A DNA stretch of 64,000 nt from JANQOZ01 sp045106555 (GCA_045106555.1 JBGCET010000014.1:124001-188000), one strand, 5' to 3'; positions 8,394 through 16,117 are shown, counted from the stretch's first letter. A program made the numbers and translations. The notes: a model not told the origin generated them from the letters alone.

Positions 8394-9221
8394 ATGGATG
8401 GCTCAATCAAGGCACCGACACCGATGAAGAAAGGTTTCCCTCTGGAGTTTATTTATCAGCTGTTTGCGCTGTTGCTGTCCGTGCTGATTGTGCACACGGT
8501 GTACGTCACTGTGGTCAGACCGGCAGCGGCAGAAATCATGGAGCAGCAGGCTCAGGCCATTGCCGCAGATCCTGACTACGTGCCAGAACGATCGGTTTAT
8601 GTGTTGGTCCGGGATTTTGAACAGGAAGCGTGTTTCATCCTGTTGTTCTGGGCGCTGGCAATTATGGCGTTTAAGGCCAGCCGAGGCATGCGCGAACGAC
8701 GCTTGCTTGAACAAACCCTGATGCCGGTCGGAGAGGGAATCAGCATCCTTCCCGAGGACACCCGAGAGTACTCCCGCCCACTACAGGCGCTGCCTGACGT
8801 ACAGCGACGGTTTTTGCTGCCCAAAGTGCTGCTCACCGCGCTGCATCGATTCCGTTCAACCCGGGATATTCAAAGTGTAGCAACCACAGTGCGGGAGCTG
8901 TGTGAACAGGAAGCTGACCGGCTGGAGTCCGAACTTTCCATGGTTCGATATATCGCCTGGGCTATTCCTTCCATTGGGTTCATCGGGACAGTCCGCGGTA
9001 TTGGCGAGGCGCTGGCCCAGGCTCACAAAGCCGTAGAAGGTGACATCACCGGCGTTACTGACAGCTTGGGTGTGGCGTTTAACTCCACCTTCATCGCCCT
9101 GGTGTTGAGTATTGTGCTGATGTTTCTGATGCATCAGCTGCAGCTCATGCAGGAACGCCTGTCTCTGGACGCCCAGGAGTATGCGGAAGACAACCTGATA
9201 GGCAAACTGCGTGAGTCTTGA
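8394..9221 (+). CDS. MotA/TolQ/ExbB-family proton channel protein
   Basis: The 275-residue protein has four predicted membrane helices: about 17-39, 80-97, 182-205 and 229-250. The last two carry the family signature: AIPSIGFIGTVRGIGEAL, then GVTDSLGVAFNSTFIALVLS. Between helices 2 and 3 is a cytoplasmic helical domain of about 85 residues. MotA, TolQ and ExbB form pentamers that couple ion flow to rotation around a dimer of MotB, TolR or ExbD. No classical MotB, TolR or ExbD gene is nearby. The two VWA proteins downstream have single N-terminal membrane helices and are the likely partners. AAGGA at 8379-8383 supports ATG 8394; ATG 8424 is an alternative. Confidence 0.85.
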   Translation: MDGSIKAPTPMKKGFPLEFIYQLFALLLSVLIVHTVYVTVVRPAAAEIMEQQAQAIAADPDYVPERSVYVLVRDFEQEACFILLFWALAIMAFKASRGMRERRLLEQTLMPVGEGISILPEDTREYSRPLQALPDVQRRFLLPKVLLTALHRFRSTRDIQSVATTVRELCEQEADRLESELSMVRYIAWAIPSIGFIGTVRGIGEALAQAHKAVEGDITGVTDSLGVAFNSTFIALVLSIVLMFLMHQLQLMQERLSLDAQEYAEDNLIGKLRES

Positions 9222-9257
9222 AATCATCGCCGTTGACGTCGACAGGGAGGGCCTGCT

Positions 9258-10652
9258 GTGATTGGCGTCATTGAACTCAACGACGCGGGTCTGCTGGTGG
9301 CTGGCGACGGTGCCGAATTGCTGGAGAGTCCCGGTTACCTGGCTTTCGATGGCAAACAGGTGCACGTGGGCAGTGCCGCCGCGCAGCGGGTGAAGTTAAT
9401 TCCTACCCAGACGCACTATGCGTTCTGGGAGTATTTCGGCAGCGATAACCGACCCACAGGACAACTCCCGCAAAAAGGGCTGACCCAGGCCGATTTGGCC
9501 CATCAACACCTTGACCGACTGTGGCGCATTGTCGGCAAGGATCTGCAGCAGCTGGTGATTTGCGTACCAGCGGATTGGCAACGCCAGGAACTGGGTCTGC
9601 TGCTGGGTATTTGTCAAAACCTGAAAATTCCGGTGAAAGCCCTGGTGAACTCCGCCCTGGCCGCCAGCACTCAGGCGCAACCCGGGCGCACCTTGATGCA
9701 TCTGGACCTGCACCTGCACCGTCTGGTGATCAGTACCCTGGAGCAGGGACCTTGGCTATCTCAGACAGCCGTGGAGAGCACCCGCGAGGTGGGCTTACTT
9801 CGGTTGCTGGACGGCTGGGCGTTTGCCGCCGCTGGGGCGTTTGTCCAGGCCACCCGCTTTGACCCGCTGCATCAGGCGCAAACGGAACAGCAATTATTCG
9901 ATCGACTACCGGCTTGGCTGGACGCTGCCAGCAACAGCCAGCAGCTGGCGTTGAGTATTGAGCACAACGATGCCATCGTAGAAGCGAGAGCACCCTCGCA
10001 GATCTTTTTCGATGCGGCGCAGCCGCTGTATCGACGGATGGCTGAGTTTGTCGCAAAGGCATTACCCAATGGCCAGCAGGTGACGTTATCCGTAGGGTCT
10101 CGCCTGGCCTCATTGCCTGGCGTCCTGGAGTCGCTGACGGCATTGCCGAAGGTTCAGGTGGTCTCGGGTAATCGAATGGATTTTGCCGGCGTCCTGAATC
10201 GACTTTATTTGCCCCGCGATGCCGGTCGCAGTGGTAGTCAGACGCAGGCGGTCAACGTGACCCGCGTGCCATGGTTCAAGTCGGAAGACCTTGCATCCCA
10301 TGAATCTGCAAAAAATGATCGTCAGAGCGCAGCCCCCAGTCACCTGCTACACCACCACACGGCTTACCGGCTGGAACCAGGGAGAGAGTTCAGCGTCGGC
10401 GCCAGCGTGGCTGAAGGACGGGGTTTGTCACTGGGCGGCAGCGCCGGCCAGAACTTTCGACTGCGCGGCGAAGACGAAGGTTGGTTGTTGGAAGATCTCA
10501 GTGGCGGCGCGACGTCAGTCAACGGCGAACGCCTGGAAGGGCGCAGACGGGTCGTTGCTGGTGACCGAATTCGTATTGGCAGCCCGACCCAGGAGTTTGT
10601 GTTGATTGCGGAATCCACCACTAAAGTGAAGAGCGCCAGTGGCTCGTCGTAA
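9258..10652 (+). CDS. Degenerate Hsp70/actin-like protein with C-terminal FHA domain
   Basis: The 464-residue cytoplasmic protein starts at GTG 9258, with AGGGAGG seven bases upstream. Residues 1-330 resemble the Hsp70/actin ATPase fold: an opening IGVIELNDAGLLVA strand pair, LVICVPADWQRQEL, then IPVKALVNSALAAS as in Hsp70 subdomain IIA. The phosphate-binding glycines are not conserved (LMHLDLHLHRLVIS where DLGGG is expected), so ATP hydrolysis is doubtful. Residues 368-455 form an FHA domain (LSLGGSAGQNFRLRGE, DLSGGATSVNGERL, GDRIRIG). FHA domains bind phosphothreonine. It may connect cytoplasmic signalling to the channel/VWA complex encoded on either side. It overlaps the next gene by 14 bp. 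Confidence 0.75.
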   Translation: MIGVIELNDAGLLVAGDGAELLESPGYLAFDGKQVHVGSAAAQRVKLIPTQTHYAFWEYFGSDNRPTGQLPQKGLTQADLAHQHLDRLWRIVGKDLQQLVICVPADWQRQELGLLLGICQNLKIPVKALVNSALAASTQAQPGRTLMHLDLHLHRLVISTLEQGPWLSQTAVESTREVGLLRLLDGWAFAAAGAFVQATRFDPLHQAQTEQQLFDRLPAWLDAASNSQQLALSIEHNDAIVEARAPSQIFFDAAQPLYRRMAEFVAKALPNGQQVTLSVGSRLASLPGVLESLTALPKVQVVSGNRMDFAGVLNRLYLPRDAGRSGSQTQAVNVTRVPWFKSEDLASHESAKNDRQSAAPSHLLHHHTAYRLEPGREFSVGASVAEGRGLSLGGSAGQNFRLRGEDEGWLLEDLSGGATSVNGERLEGRRRVVAGDRIRIGSPTQEFVLIAESTTKVKSASGSS

Positions 10653-11730
10653 GCGCAATTTCAACGTCTTCAATCTGTCGTTTTTGGACATCATGTCCTG
10701 CGGTTTCGGCGCGGTAATCTTATTCTTCGTGATCATCAATCACGCTCAGGATGAGCGAAATGATGACTTGACTGCGGATCTTTCCGGCGAAGTCTCGCTG
10801 GTAGAAACCGACCTTAAGCTGGAACAGCTGAATTTGGCAAAATTGCAAAACGCGCTAGCCGAAGTGGAGGAAGAGATCACCACGGCACAGGGTGCCTCAG
10901 AGCGACTGCTGGAAGACGTCAGCGAATCGGAAGAAGAGTTGTCGGATCAAGATGAAGATACCGCGGCCAAGCGTGATCACATGAACCAGCTCATTACCGA
11001 CTTAAAGGCGCTAGAAAAAGAGCGAGAACGCCTCCAGCAGTTAGAGCTGGAAGGTGGTAAAAGCGTGCGCACCTATACCGGCGAAGGTGACCGCCAGTAC
11101 CTGACGGGGCTGCGAGTTGGGGGTCGTCGAATTGCCATTTTTGTGGATGCCTCTGCGTCAATGCTCGATGACACTATTGTCAATGTCATTCGTCGCCGCA
11201 ACTTACCCGATGAGCAAAAACGCCTGGCTGATAAGTGGCAACGGGTGGTTCGCACGGTGGATTGGATTACCACGCAGGTGCCAACGACCGCTAAATTTCA
11301 GGTTTATTACTTTAATACCCAGGCCTATCCGGCGCTTGAGGGTACCGAAGGACAGTGGCTGGACGTGGGTGATGGTCGCCAGCTGGACGAGGCGGTCGAC
11401 CGCATCCGAAACACCATCCCCACAGGGGGCACGCGTCTGCATTCGGTAACCGAGACTATATTCGCCATGGACCCTCTGCCTGACAATGTGTTCCTTTTGG
11501 TCGACGGTTTGCCCACCCAAGGTCTGAACCCGGCCACCAAACGTGGCGCCGTATCGTCGCGAGACCGGGAGCGGTTTTTTTATGATGCCACGGCAGATTT
11601 GCCTATCGGGGTGCCGGTCAACACCATCTTGTTTCCCATGGAGGGTGACCCCAAAGCGGCCAGCGGTTTCTGGCGTCTGGCTATCTTGAGCGGCGGCTCC
11701 TTCATTACACCGGCGAGGGACTGGCCGTGA
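10639..11730 (+). CDS. Membrane-anchored VWA protein (first of pair)
   Basis: The 363-residue protein starts at GTG 10639 inside the previous gene. Layout: basic N-terminus (ARRKR), a membrane helix at about 13-34 containing LSFLD (13-17) and CGFGA (21-25), a coiled-coil-like stretch (45-135), and a von Willebrand A domain (about 160-360). The MIDAS motif DxSxS is intact (D170-ASAS), and TGGTRLHS supplies the conserved metal-site Thr. The domain should therefore bind a divalent metal and ligands outside the membrane. The anchor with an Asp near its cytoplasmic edge resembles TolR/ExbD/MotB topology and suits pairing with the channel protein at 8394. It overlaps its paralogue by GTGA. Confidence 0.85.
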   Translation: MARRKRNFNVFNLSFLDIMSCGFGAVILFFVIINHAQDERNDDLTADLSGEVSLVETDLKLEQLNLAKLQNALAEVEEEITTAQGASERLLEDVSESEEELSDQDEDTAAKRDHMNQLITDLKALEKERERLQQLELEGGKSVRTYTGEGDRQYLTGLRVGGRRIAIFVDASASMLDDTIVNVIRRRNLPDEQKRLADKWQRVVRTVDWITTQVPTTAKFQVYYFNTQAYPALEGTEGQWLDVGDGRQLDEAVDRIRNTIPTGGTRLHSVTETIFAMDPLPDNVFLLVDGLPTQGLNPATKRGAVSSRDRERFFYDATADLPIGVPVNTILFPMEGDPKAASGFWRLAILSGGSFITPARDWP

Positions 11731-12725
11731 GTCGTCGCAAACGCCCAATTGAGCAAATCAGTCTGTCGTTTCTCGACTGCATTTGCTGCGGCTTCGGCGC
11801 AATCATCTTGCTGCTGGTGATTGTGAAAACTGCAGAGCCAATGATCATTGAGGAATCCCGCGAAGATTTGAGCGGCATATTGGCAGACCTGCAGGAACAG
11901 CTGGTAGAGATTCGTGGGGAAACCACCGTTCTCAACCGCGACCTGCAGACCCGGGAAGAACAGTTGTCGGAAATTACCGACCGCATCGCCCGCCTGAAGA
12001 CCCTGCTCTCTACCCTCAGGTCGGAGTTTGAATCTTCGTCGGATCAGGCAGAGGCCATCACCTCGATTGAAAACCAGCTGAGCCGGGCGCGCCAAGAACT
12101 CAATGAGCTGCAGGAAAAGCTGAACTACTCCCGCTCGCTCAATGACACGACCGTCGGGGGCATTCCAGTGGACAGTGAATACGTGATATTTGTGATTGAT
12201 ACCTCTGGCAGTATGCGCAACTTTGGCTGGGATCTGCTGCTGGACAAAATCATTGAAACCCTGGACGTTTATCCCGAGGTTAAAGGCATTCAGGTGATGA
12301 ATGACATGGGTGAATACATGTTCTCCCGTTATGCTGAGCGCTGGATTCCCGATTCGCCGGGTCGGCGCAAAGCGATCATTGATCGCATGAAAACCTGGAG
12401 CGCATTTTCCAACTCCAGTCCGGTAGAGGGCATTACCAAGGCCATTGCTCGGTTTTACAAGCCGGGTCAAAAGATCTCAGTTTACGTATTTGGCGACGAT
12501 TTTTCCGGCCGCTCAATCTCTCAGGTGATTGAAACCATTGACAAGATCAACCAGGAAGATTCTGCCGGTAATCGTTTGGTACGCATCCATACCGTCGGAT
12601 TTCCGGTATGGTTTACCGCTCCCAGATCCCAGCAGGGGTCCGTGGAGCGCTTCGCCACCCTAATGCGTCTGCTGGCGGAGAAAAACGGTGGGACCTTCGT
12701 TGGATTGAATTCTCACCAGCCTTAG
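11727..12725 (+). CDS. Membrane-anchored VWA protein (second of pair)
   Basis: The 332-residue paralogue of the preceding protein starts at GTG 11727, overlapping the previous stop. Its anchor aligns position by position with the first: SRRKR, LSFLD at 13-17, CGFGA at 21-25, then a hydrophobic run. A coiled-coil segment (about 45-135) and a VWA domain (150-330) follow. The MIDAS motif is D158-TSGS, with SSPVEGITKA as the probable Thr/Ser-containing second loop. The VWA domains are more diverged than the anchors, so the pair may form a heterodimer in which the shared helices enter the channel pore; this is inference. It is the last membrane component of the operon. Confidence 0.85.
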   Translation: MSRRKRPIEQISLSFLDCICCGFGAIILLLVIVKTAEPMIIEESREDLSGILADLQEQLVEIRGETTVLNRDLQTREEQLSEITDRIARLKTLLSTLRSEFESSSDQAEAITSIENQLSRARQELNELQEKLNYSRSLNDTTVGGIPVDSEYVIFVIDTSGSMRNFGWDLLLDKIIETLDVYPEVKGIQVMNDMGEYMFSRYAERWIPDSPGRRKAIIDRMKTWSAFSNSSPVEGITKAIARFYKPGQKISVYVFGDDFSGRSISQVIETIDKINQEDSAGNRLVRIHTVGFPVWFTAPRSQQGSVERFATLMRLLAEKNGGTFVGLNSHQP

Positions 12726-12758
12726 TTCACTCTGTGTCTTTTTTTAGGGACCAAACCC

Positions 12759-13037
12759 ATGAGCCGAGCATCTGCACGCCACATTCTGGTGGCCACCGAA
12801 GAAGATTGTCTGAACCTGAAAAACGAGATTGAAGGCGGCGCCGATTTTGCTGACGTTGCGCGTCAGCACTCAAGCTGTCCCTCTGGCCAGCAGGGCGGGG
12901 CCCTGGGTGAATTTGGTCCAGGCCAGATGGTGCCGGAATTTGATCAAGTGGTTTTCAGCGCGCCAGTGGGTGAGCTTCAAGGGCCGGTAAAAACCCAGTT
13001 TGGTTTTCACCTGCTGGAAGTTACCGAAAGAAGTTAG
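12759..13037 (+). CDS. ppiC: Parvulin-type peptidyl-prolyl isomerase
   Basis: This 92-residue single-domain parvulin has the typical pattern: ARHILVATEEDC, then GADFADVARQHSSCPSG, GGALGEFGPGQMVPEFD and a closing QFGFHLLEVTER. The family catalyses cis-trans isomerisation of prolyl bonds. There is no signal peptide, so it should be cytoplasmic, and the length matches E. coli PpiC. It starts 33 bp after the second VWA gene and is followed by an intrinsic terminator, so it is probably the last gene of the accessory operon. It may be only a passenger. Confidence 0.88.
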   Translation: MSRASARHILVATEEDCLNLKNEIEGGADFADVARQHSSCPSGQQGGALGEFGPGQMVPEFDQVVFSAPVGELQGPVKTQFGFHLLEVTERS

Positions 13038-13047
13038 TTGACGGTCG

Positions 13048-13070
13048 AAAAAGCCATCATGGGCTTTTTT
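13048..13070 (+). terminator. Intrinsic terminator after ppiC
   Basis: AAAAAGCC (13048-13055), loop ATCATG and GGCTTTTT (13062-13069) form an 8-bp stem ending in a T run. It closes the operon that begins at 1176. Its A/T-rich stem base also allows some termination from the minus strand. Confidence 0.8.
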
Positions 13071-13114
13071 GACATCGAGCAGAGGAACGGTGTTTTCCCC
13101 TGTTCTCTCCCGTT

Positions 13115-13136
13115 CGGTGGCTTGCATTAGCCACCG
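13115..13136. repeat. Perfect 8-bp inverted repeat
   Basis: CGGTGGCT (13115-13122) and AGCCACCG (13129-13136) flank a 6-nt loop between the convergent ppiC and GST genes. There is no T run on either side. It may be a 3' hairpin of the GST transcript or a dispersed repeat; one copy in this window cannot decide. Confidence 0.4.
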
Positions 13137-13183
13137 AGCGCAACGGCAATTCCCTGAGCCGAGGCCGCAACGGCAGATAGGAA

Positions 13184-13813
13184 CTAGAGCTTCGCGGACG
13201 GTCTGGCTGATACCTTGTCGTGCCAGCGTTGCAGGTGGGTCTGGTCTGCACCGATGCCCAATTTGATTCGCTGGGCAAAATCGACCACGCACAGACCGCT
13301 GATATCCGCCATAGTGAACTGCTCGCCTGCAAGATATGGCGATTGTTCTAATCGTTCATCCAGCTCCGAAAAAAACCGTTGTGCTCGGGCTCGCCCTCGT
13401 TCTACAAGTTCGGGTACCTGTGGGAATTTCTGTGGTCCGGTGACCGAGCGACCAGCAAAAAACTTTGAGAAATTTCGGTAGGATTCGGCAATCGCCGAGA
13501 AGCCTTCAAGCACACAACGATCATTCCAGTTAGCCACCAGTGCTTTTTCCTTGGCGCTGTTGCCCAGCATGGCGGGTTGCGGCTGGATGTCCTCCAGATA
13601 AACAGCAATCGCCGTGTTTTCGGTGAGCGCGGTGCCGTCGTCCAGCAGCAACACCGGCACAGTGAGGGACGGGTTAATTGTGGAAAACGCCGGGTCGAAC
13701 TGACCGCCTTTTCCCAGGTCAACTTCTACCGTCTCGATGTCCAGGCCCTTTTCAGCGATCAACATGCGCGCACGGCGGGGACTGGGGGCGGGAGTACAGT
13801 CAAAAAATTTCAT
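13184..13813 (-). CDS. Glutathione S-transferase family protein
   Basis: The 209-residue protein has an N-terminal thioredoxin-like domain (1-80) with the active-site region APSPRRAR and the glutathione-binding LTVPVLLLDDGTALTENTAI (cis-Pro and Glu-Asn/Thr motif). A helical C-terminal domain (90-209) contains YLAGEQFTMADISG, the N-capping box typical of cytosolic GSTs. It probably conjugates or binds glutathione; the substrate cannot be told. It stands alone, 21 bp downstream of the FRG-domain gene on the same strand, so the two may be co-transcribed. Confidence 0.88.
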   Translation of the reverse strand: MKFFDCTPAPSPRRARMLIAEKGLDIETVEVDLGKGGQFDPAFSTINPSLTVPVLLLDDGTALTENTAIAVYLEDIQPQPAMLGNSAKEKALVANWNDRCVLEGFSAIAESYRNFSKFFAGRSVTGPQKFPQVPELVERGRARAQRFFSELDERLEQSPYLAGEQFTMADISGLCVVDFAQRIKLGIGADQTHLQRWHDKVSARPSAKL

Positions 13814-13834
13814 CAGAGCGTTCCGTTATTGGCG

Positions 13835-14626
13835 TTATCGTGTAGGGCTGTAATATCGGGTCAGATAGGTGCACAACCCATCCAGTCCGGGGAACAGCAC
13901 CCGTTCGTTGATGTTGGATTGGTCCAGCTTATCGCGAATTTCCCATTTCATTTCCGCCGGAATGATGATTTTCCGACACACATCCTCGGCCGGGGAAAAC
14001 CATTGATCCATGGAGATTTCCGGGTTGGACATTACCGAAAACAGTCCGGACTGATTCACAATCCGTGCGTCCAGCGAAGGAGGCTCAATAAACACCACAA
14101 AGGGGTTGTCTCTCTGGGTGTCGAAATCGTCCAGGGTTTTTACTTCTTCATGCAGCATCCGGGTAGTGAATACCCGAGCACTGGCATCGCGTAGACAGTC
14201 CATCAAGCCTTTGGACAGGTGTTGATTGGTGGCCACAAAATTGACACACCAGATGGCTCCGTCGTGGTCAAATTTGTCGGTGTGGTCGGTACAGAAATTC
14301 AGCGCGACGTAGGGCGAATAGGTCCAGTCCAGCAGGCGTGTCGGCAGTCCATGGTGTTGGGCCAATGCCAGCCAGTTCCAAATATAGGCCTCTTCATGCA
14401 TTTCCAAGTGGGCGTATTTTTGAAAACTGCGCAGAATGTGGGGTTCCAGGCTCGCGTAGTTGCCCCCCAGTCGCATCAATGTGGTTTCCAGTCCGTAGCG
14501 GGCGTCTGACACGCCCCGGTAGGCGTAATTGGACCGGTAGCGGCCGATGTGGGGGTGTATGGGCTCATCAAACAACACCTCATTTAAGTGCGCCCAGTTT
14601 TCGACTCTGATCTCTTCAATGGCCAT
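13835..14626 (-). CDS. FRG-domain protein
   Basis: From ATG 14626 the product has 263 residues (MAIEEIRVENW start). A longer frame begins at 14677, but its extra 17 residues look unlike the family. The FRG domain covers about residues 25-190 and shows YAYRGVSDARYGLETTLMR, QHHGLPTRLLDWTYSPYVAL and a later FIEPPSLDARIVNQSGLFSV. The family is named for its F/Y-R-G motif. FRG proteins have no firmly established biochemical activity; I recall them near defence or prophage genes in other genomes. None of those neighbours is present here. It is divergent from the FAH-family gene at 14756. Confidence 0.8.
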   Translation of the reverse strand: MAIEEIRVENWAHLNEVLFDEPIHPHIGRYRSNYAYRGVSDARYGLETTLMRLGGNYASLEPHILRSFQKYAHLEMHEEAYIWNWLALAQHHGLPTRLLDWTYSPYVALNFCTDHTDKFDHDGAIWCVNFVATNQHLSKGLMDCLRDASARVFTTRMLHEEVKTLDDFDTQRDNPFVVFIEPPSLDARIVNQSGLFSVMSNPEISMDQWFSPAEDVCRKIIIPAEMKWEIRDKLDQSNINERVLFPGLDGLCTYLTRYYSPTR

Positions 14627-14755
14627 AGCAGGTCTGTGAATCAATGGTCCATTAGTATATCCCCGCGGTGGCGTCATCCACAGTGCCGCGGCATTGCTCT
14701 GCGCCGATCGAACCCGCTAAAGTTGATCCCTCGCCCTCACTGATCGAAAACGCTA

Positions 14756-15469
14756 ATGACCGGCTCCAATGAAAGCAATCAATTTGTCATTCCCGCGCCT
14801 CCCCGGAGCGCAGTGGCAGTGGCTTCCTCAGACCGAATGTTCCCGGTTCGTCGTATTTACTGTGTGGGCAGAAATTACGCTGAACACGCCCGGGAGATGG
14901 GCGGAGATGATCGGGAGCCGCCGTTTTTTTTCCAAAAGCCCGCTGACGCGATTTTGCCAAGTGGTTCGGCTTTGCCCTATCCGCCGCTAACTCGGGATTT
15001 GCATCACGAGGTTGAACTGGTGTTAGCACTGAAGACCGGCGGACGCCATATTGATCAGACCCTGGCCCATCAGCACGTTTACGGATTGGCGGTGGGGATC
15101 GACTTTACCCGTCGTGACCTGCAGGCCGTTGCCAAGAAGGCCGGAAAGCCGTGGGAAATTGGCAAGGCGTTTGATCACTCGGCTGCAATAGGCGAACTGA
15201 TGCCAATCGGGTCCGAAGGTTTGCCCACCGGTGGCGCTATTGCTTTGTCAGTGAATGGTGAGGAGCGTCAACGAGGGGATATCGCCGATATGGTGTGGGG
15301 CTGTGCAGAAGTCATCGCCACCCTTTCGACCCACTACACCCTGGCTCCCGGAGACTTGATTTACACCGGTACGCCGGCCGGCGTTGGAGCGGTGGTATCT
15401 GGCGACGAGGTGGTTGCGCAAATTGAACGATTGGGACCGCTAAAGATTACCGTTACGGGTCCGCAGTGA
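14756..15469 (+). CDS. Fumarylacetoacetate hydrolase family protein
   Basis: The 237-residue product matches the FAH-domain family: RIYCVGRNYAEHAREMGG near the start, PFFFQKPADAILPSG, then the metal ligands in HHEVELVLAL, and GIDFTRRDLQAVAKKAGKPW. The C-terminal LIYTGTPAGVGAV loop is the family's final signature. Members act as acylpyruvases, oxaloacetate decarboxylases or isomerases of aromatic degradation; the exact substrate is not readable. YcgM/FAHD1-type proteins are the closest in length. No degradation cluster surrounds it. Confidence 0.88.
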   Translation: MTGSNESNQFVIPAPPRSAVAVASSDRMFPVRRIYCVGRNYAEHAREMGGDDREPPFFFQKPADAILPSGSALPYPPLTRDLHHEVELVLALKTGGRHIDQTLAHQHVYGLAVGIDFTRRDLQAVAKKAGKPWEIGKAFDHSAAIGELMPIGSEGLPTGGAIALSVNGEERQRGDIADMVWGCAEVIATLSTHYTLAPGDLIYTGTPAGVGAVVSGDEVVAQIERLGPLKITVTGPQ

Positions 15470-15518
15470 AGCGGGTATGCATAAGGTCAATCTGCACGCT
15501 GTTAAAATGATGGGCTCT

Positions 15519-15646
15519 CCGCTGACACCGCTCAGGGCACTTGGTTCGGCGGCGTCAATCGCGATGGCGAGGGTTTGCTGATTGACGTGCTGAATAACGA
15601 CCAAGCGGTGATTACCCTGTATACCTATCGCCCGCTATTGCCTTAG
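15519..15646 (+). pseudogene. Remnant of a W-F-x(n)-GEG domain protein
   Basis: There is no full gene between 15470 and 15676. One frame without a start codon reads about 42 residues to a stop (TAG 15644-15646), including GTWFGGVNRDGEGLLIDVLN and then LYTY. This resembles the C-terminal domain found twice in the large FG-GAP protein at 39919 (AWFDAQRSGEGIMIEV and AWFDPARGGEGILLDL, each followed by W(Y/F)TY). An upstream in-frame TAA and lack of an N-terminus indicate a decayed fragment of a related gene. Confidence 0.55.
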
Positions 15647-15676
15647 TGACCCTTTATCTGGGTTTGAGCTCAGAGG

Positions 15677-16117
15677 TTATTGGTTGACCATCAGGCGCTC
15701 AACGGCTGCCCGCAACGGCGCGGGAATTTCTGTCGGCCGATGGGTGTTGCGTTCAACATAGACGTGAACAAAGTGGGCCAATGCGGCAGTGCTGTCAGCA
15801 CCTTCCGCGAACAGTCCTACCTTGTAAACGATGCTGGACCGGCCAATGCGCTCAACGGCCAGTGCGCCATCAATGGTCTGGGGATAAACCAGCGGGGCAA
15901 AGTAGTTGCAGCGGGTTTCCACCACTAGCCCAACCACGTCGCTGCGTTCGATATCCAGAGCGCCTTGCTCAAGAAGATATCCGTTTACCACCGTATCTAC
16001 GAGGTGGTAATAGACCGCGTTGTTCACGTGCCGGTAGACATCGTTGTCGCTCCAACGGGTCTGCAGCTGGGTGAAGTGGGAAAACGCGTCGCGGTTCCAG
16101 GGGTGGACACTAGCCAT
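15677..16117 (-). CDS. Acyl-CoA thioesterase, 4HBT hotdog family
   Basis: The 146-residue protein has the hotdog-fold active-site pattern RWSDNDVYRHVNNAVYYHLVD, in which the Asp of SDND is the likely catalytic residue and HVNN caps the central helix. The rest (TRCNYFAPLVYPQTIDGAL, VHVYVERNTHRP) is standard for single-domain 4-hydroxybenzoyl-CoA thioesterase-like enzymes. It hydrolyses an acyl-CoA of unknown chain. It is a lone gene, minus strand, between the remnant above and the divergent CurA-like gene. Confidence 0.88.
   Translation of the reverse strand: MASVHPWNRDAFSHFTQLQTRWSDNDVYRHVNNAVYYHLVDTVVNGYLLEQGALDIERSDVVGLVVETRCNYFAPLVYPQTIDGALAVERIGRSSIVYKVGLFAEGADSTAALAHFVHVYVERNTHRPTEIPAPLRAAVERLMVNQ

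Noticed and set aside
11580..12470. 296-codon open frame on the minus strand
   Set aside because: It overlaps both VWA genes in antisense and shows no family features.
1176..13037. Zorya-type anti-phage system
   Set aside because: There is a MotA-like protein, but no OmpA-domain ZorB and no ZorC/D/E helicase or nuclease; the long coiled-coil tail of ZorA is also absent.
13069..13266. Small open frame after ppiC on the plus strand
   Set aside because: It begins in the terminator, overlaps the GST gene in antisense, and lacks a ribosome site.
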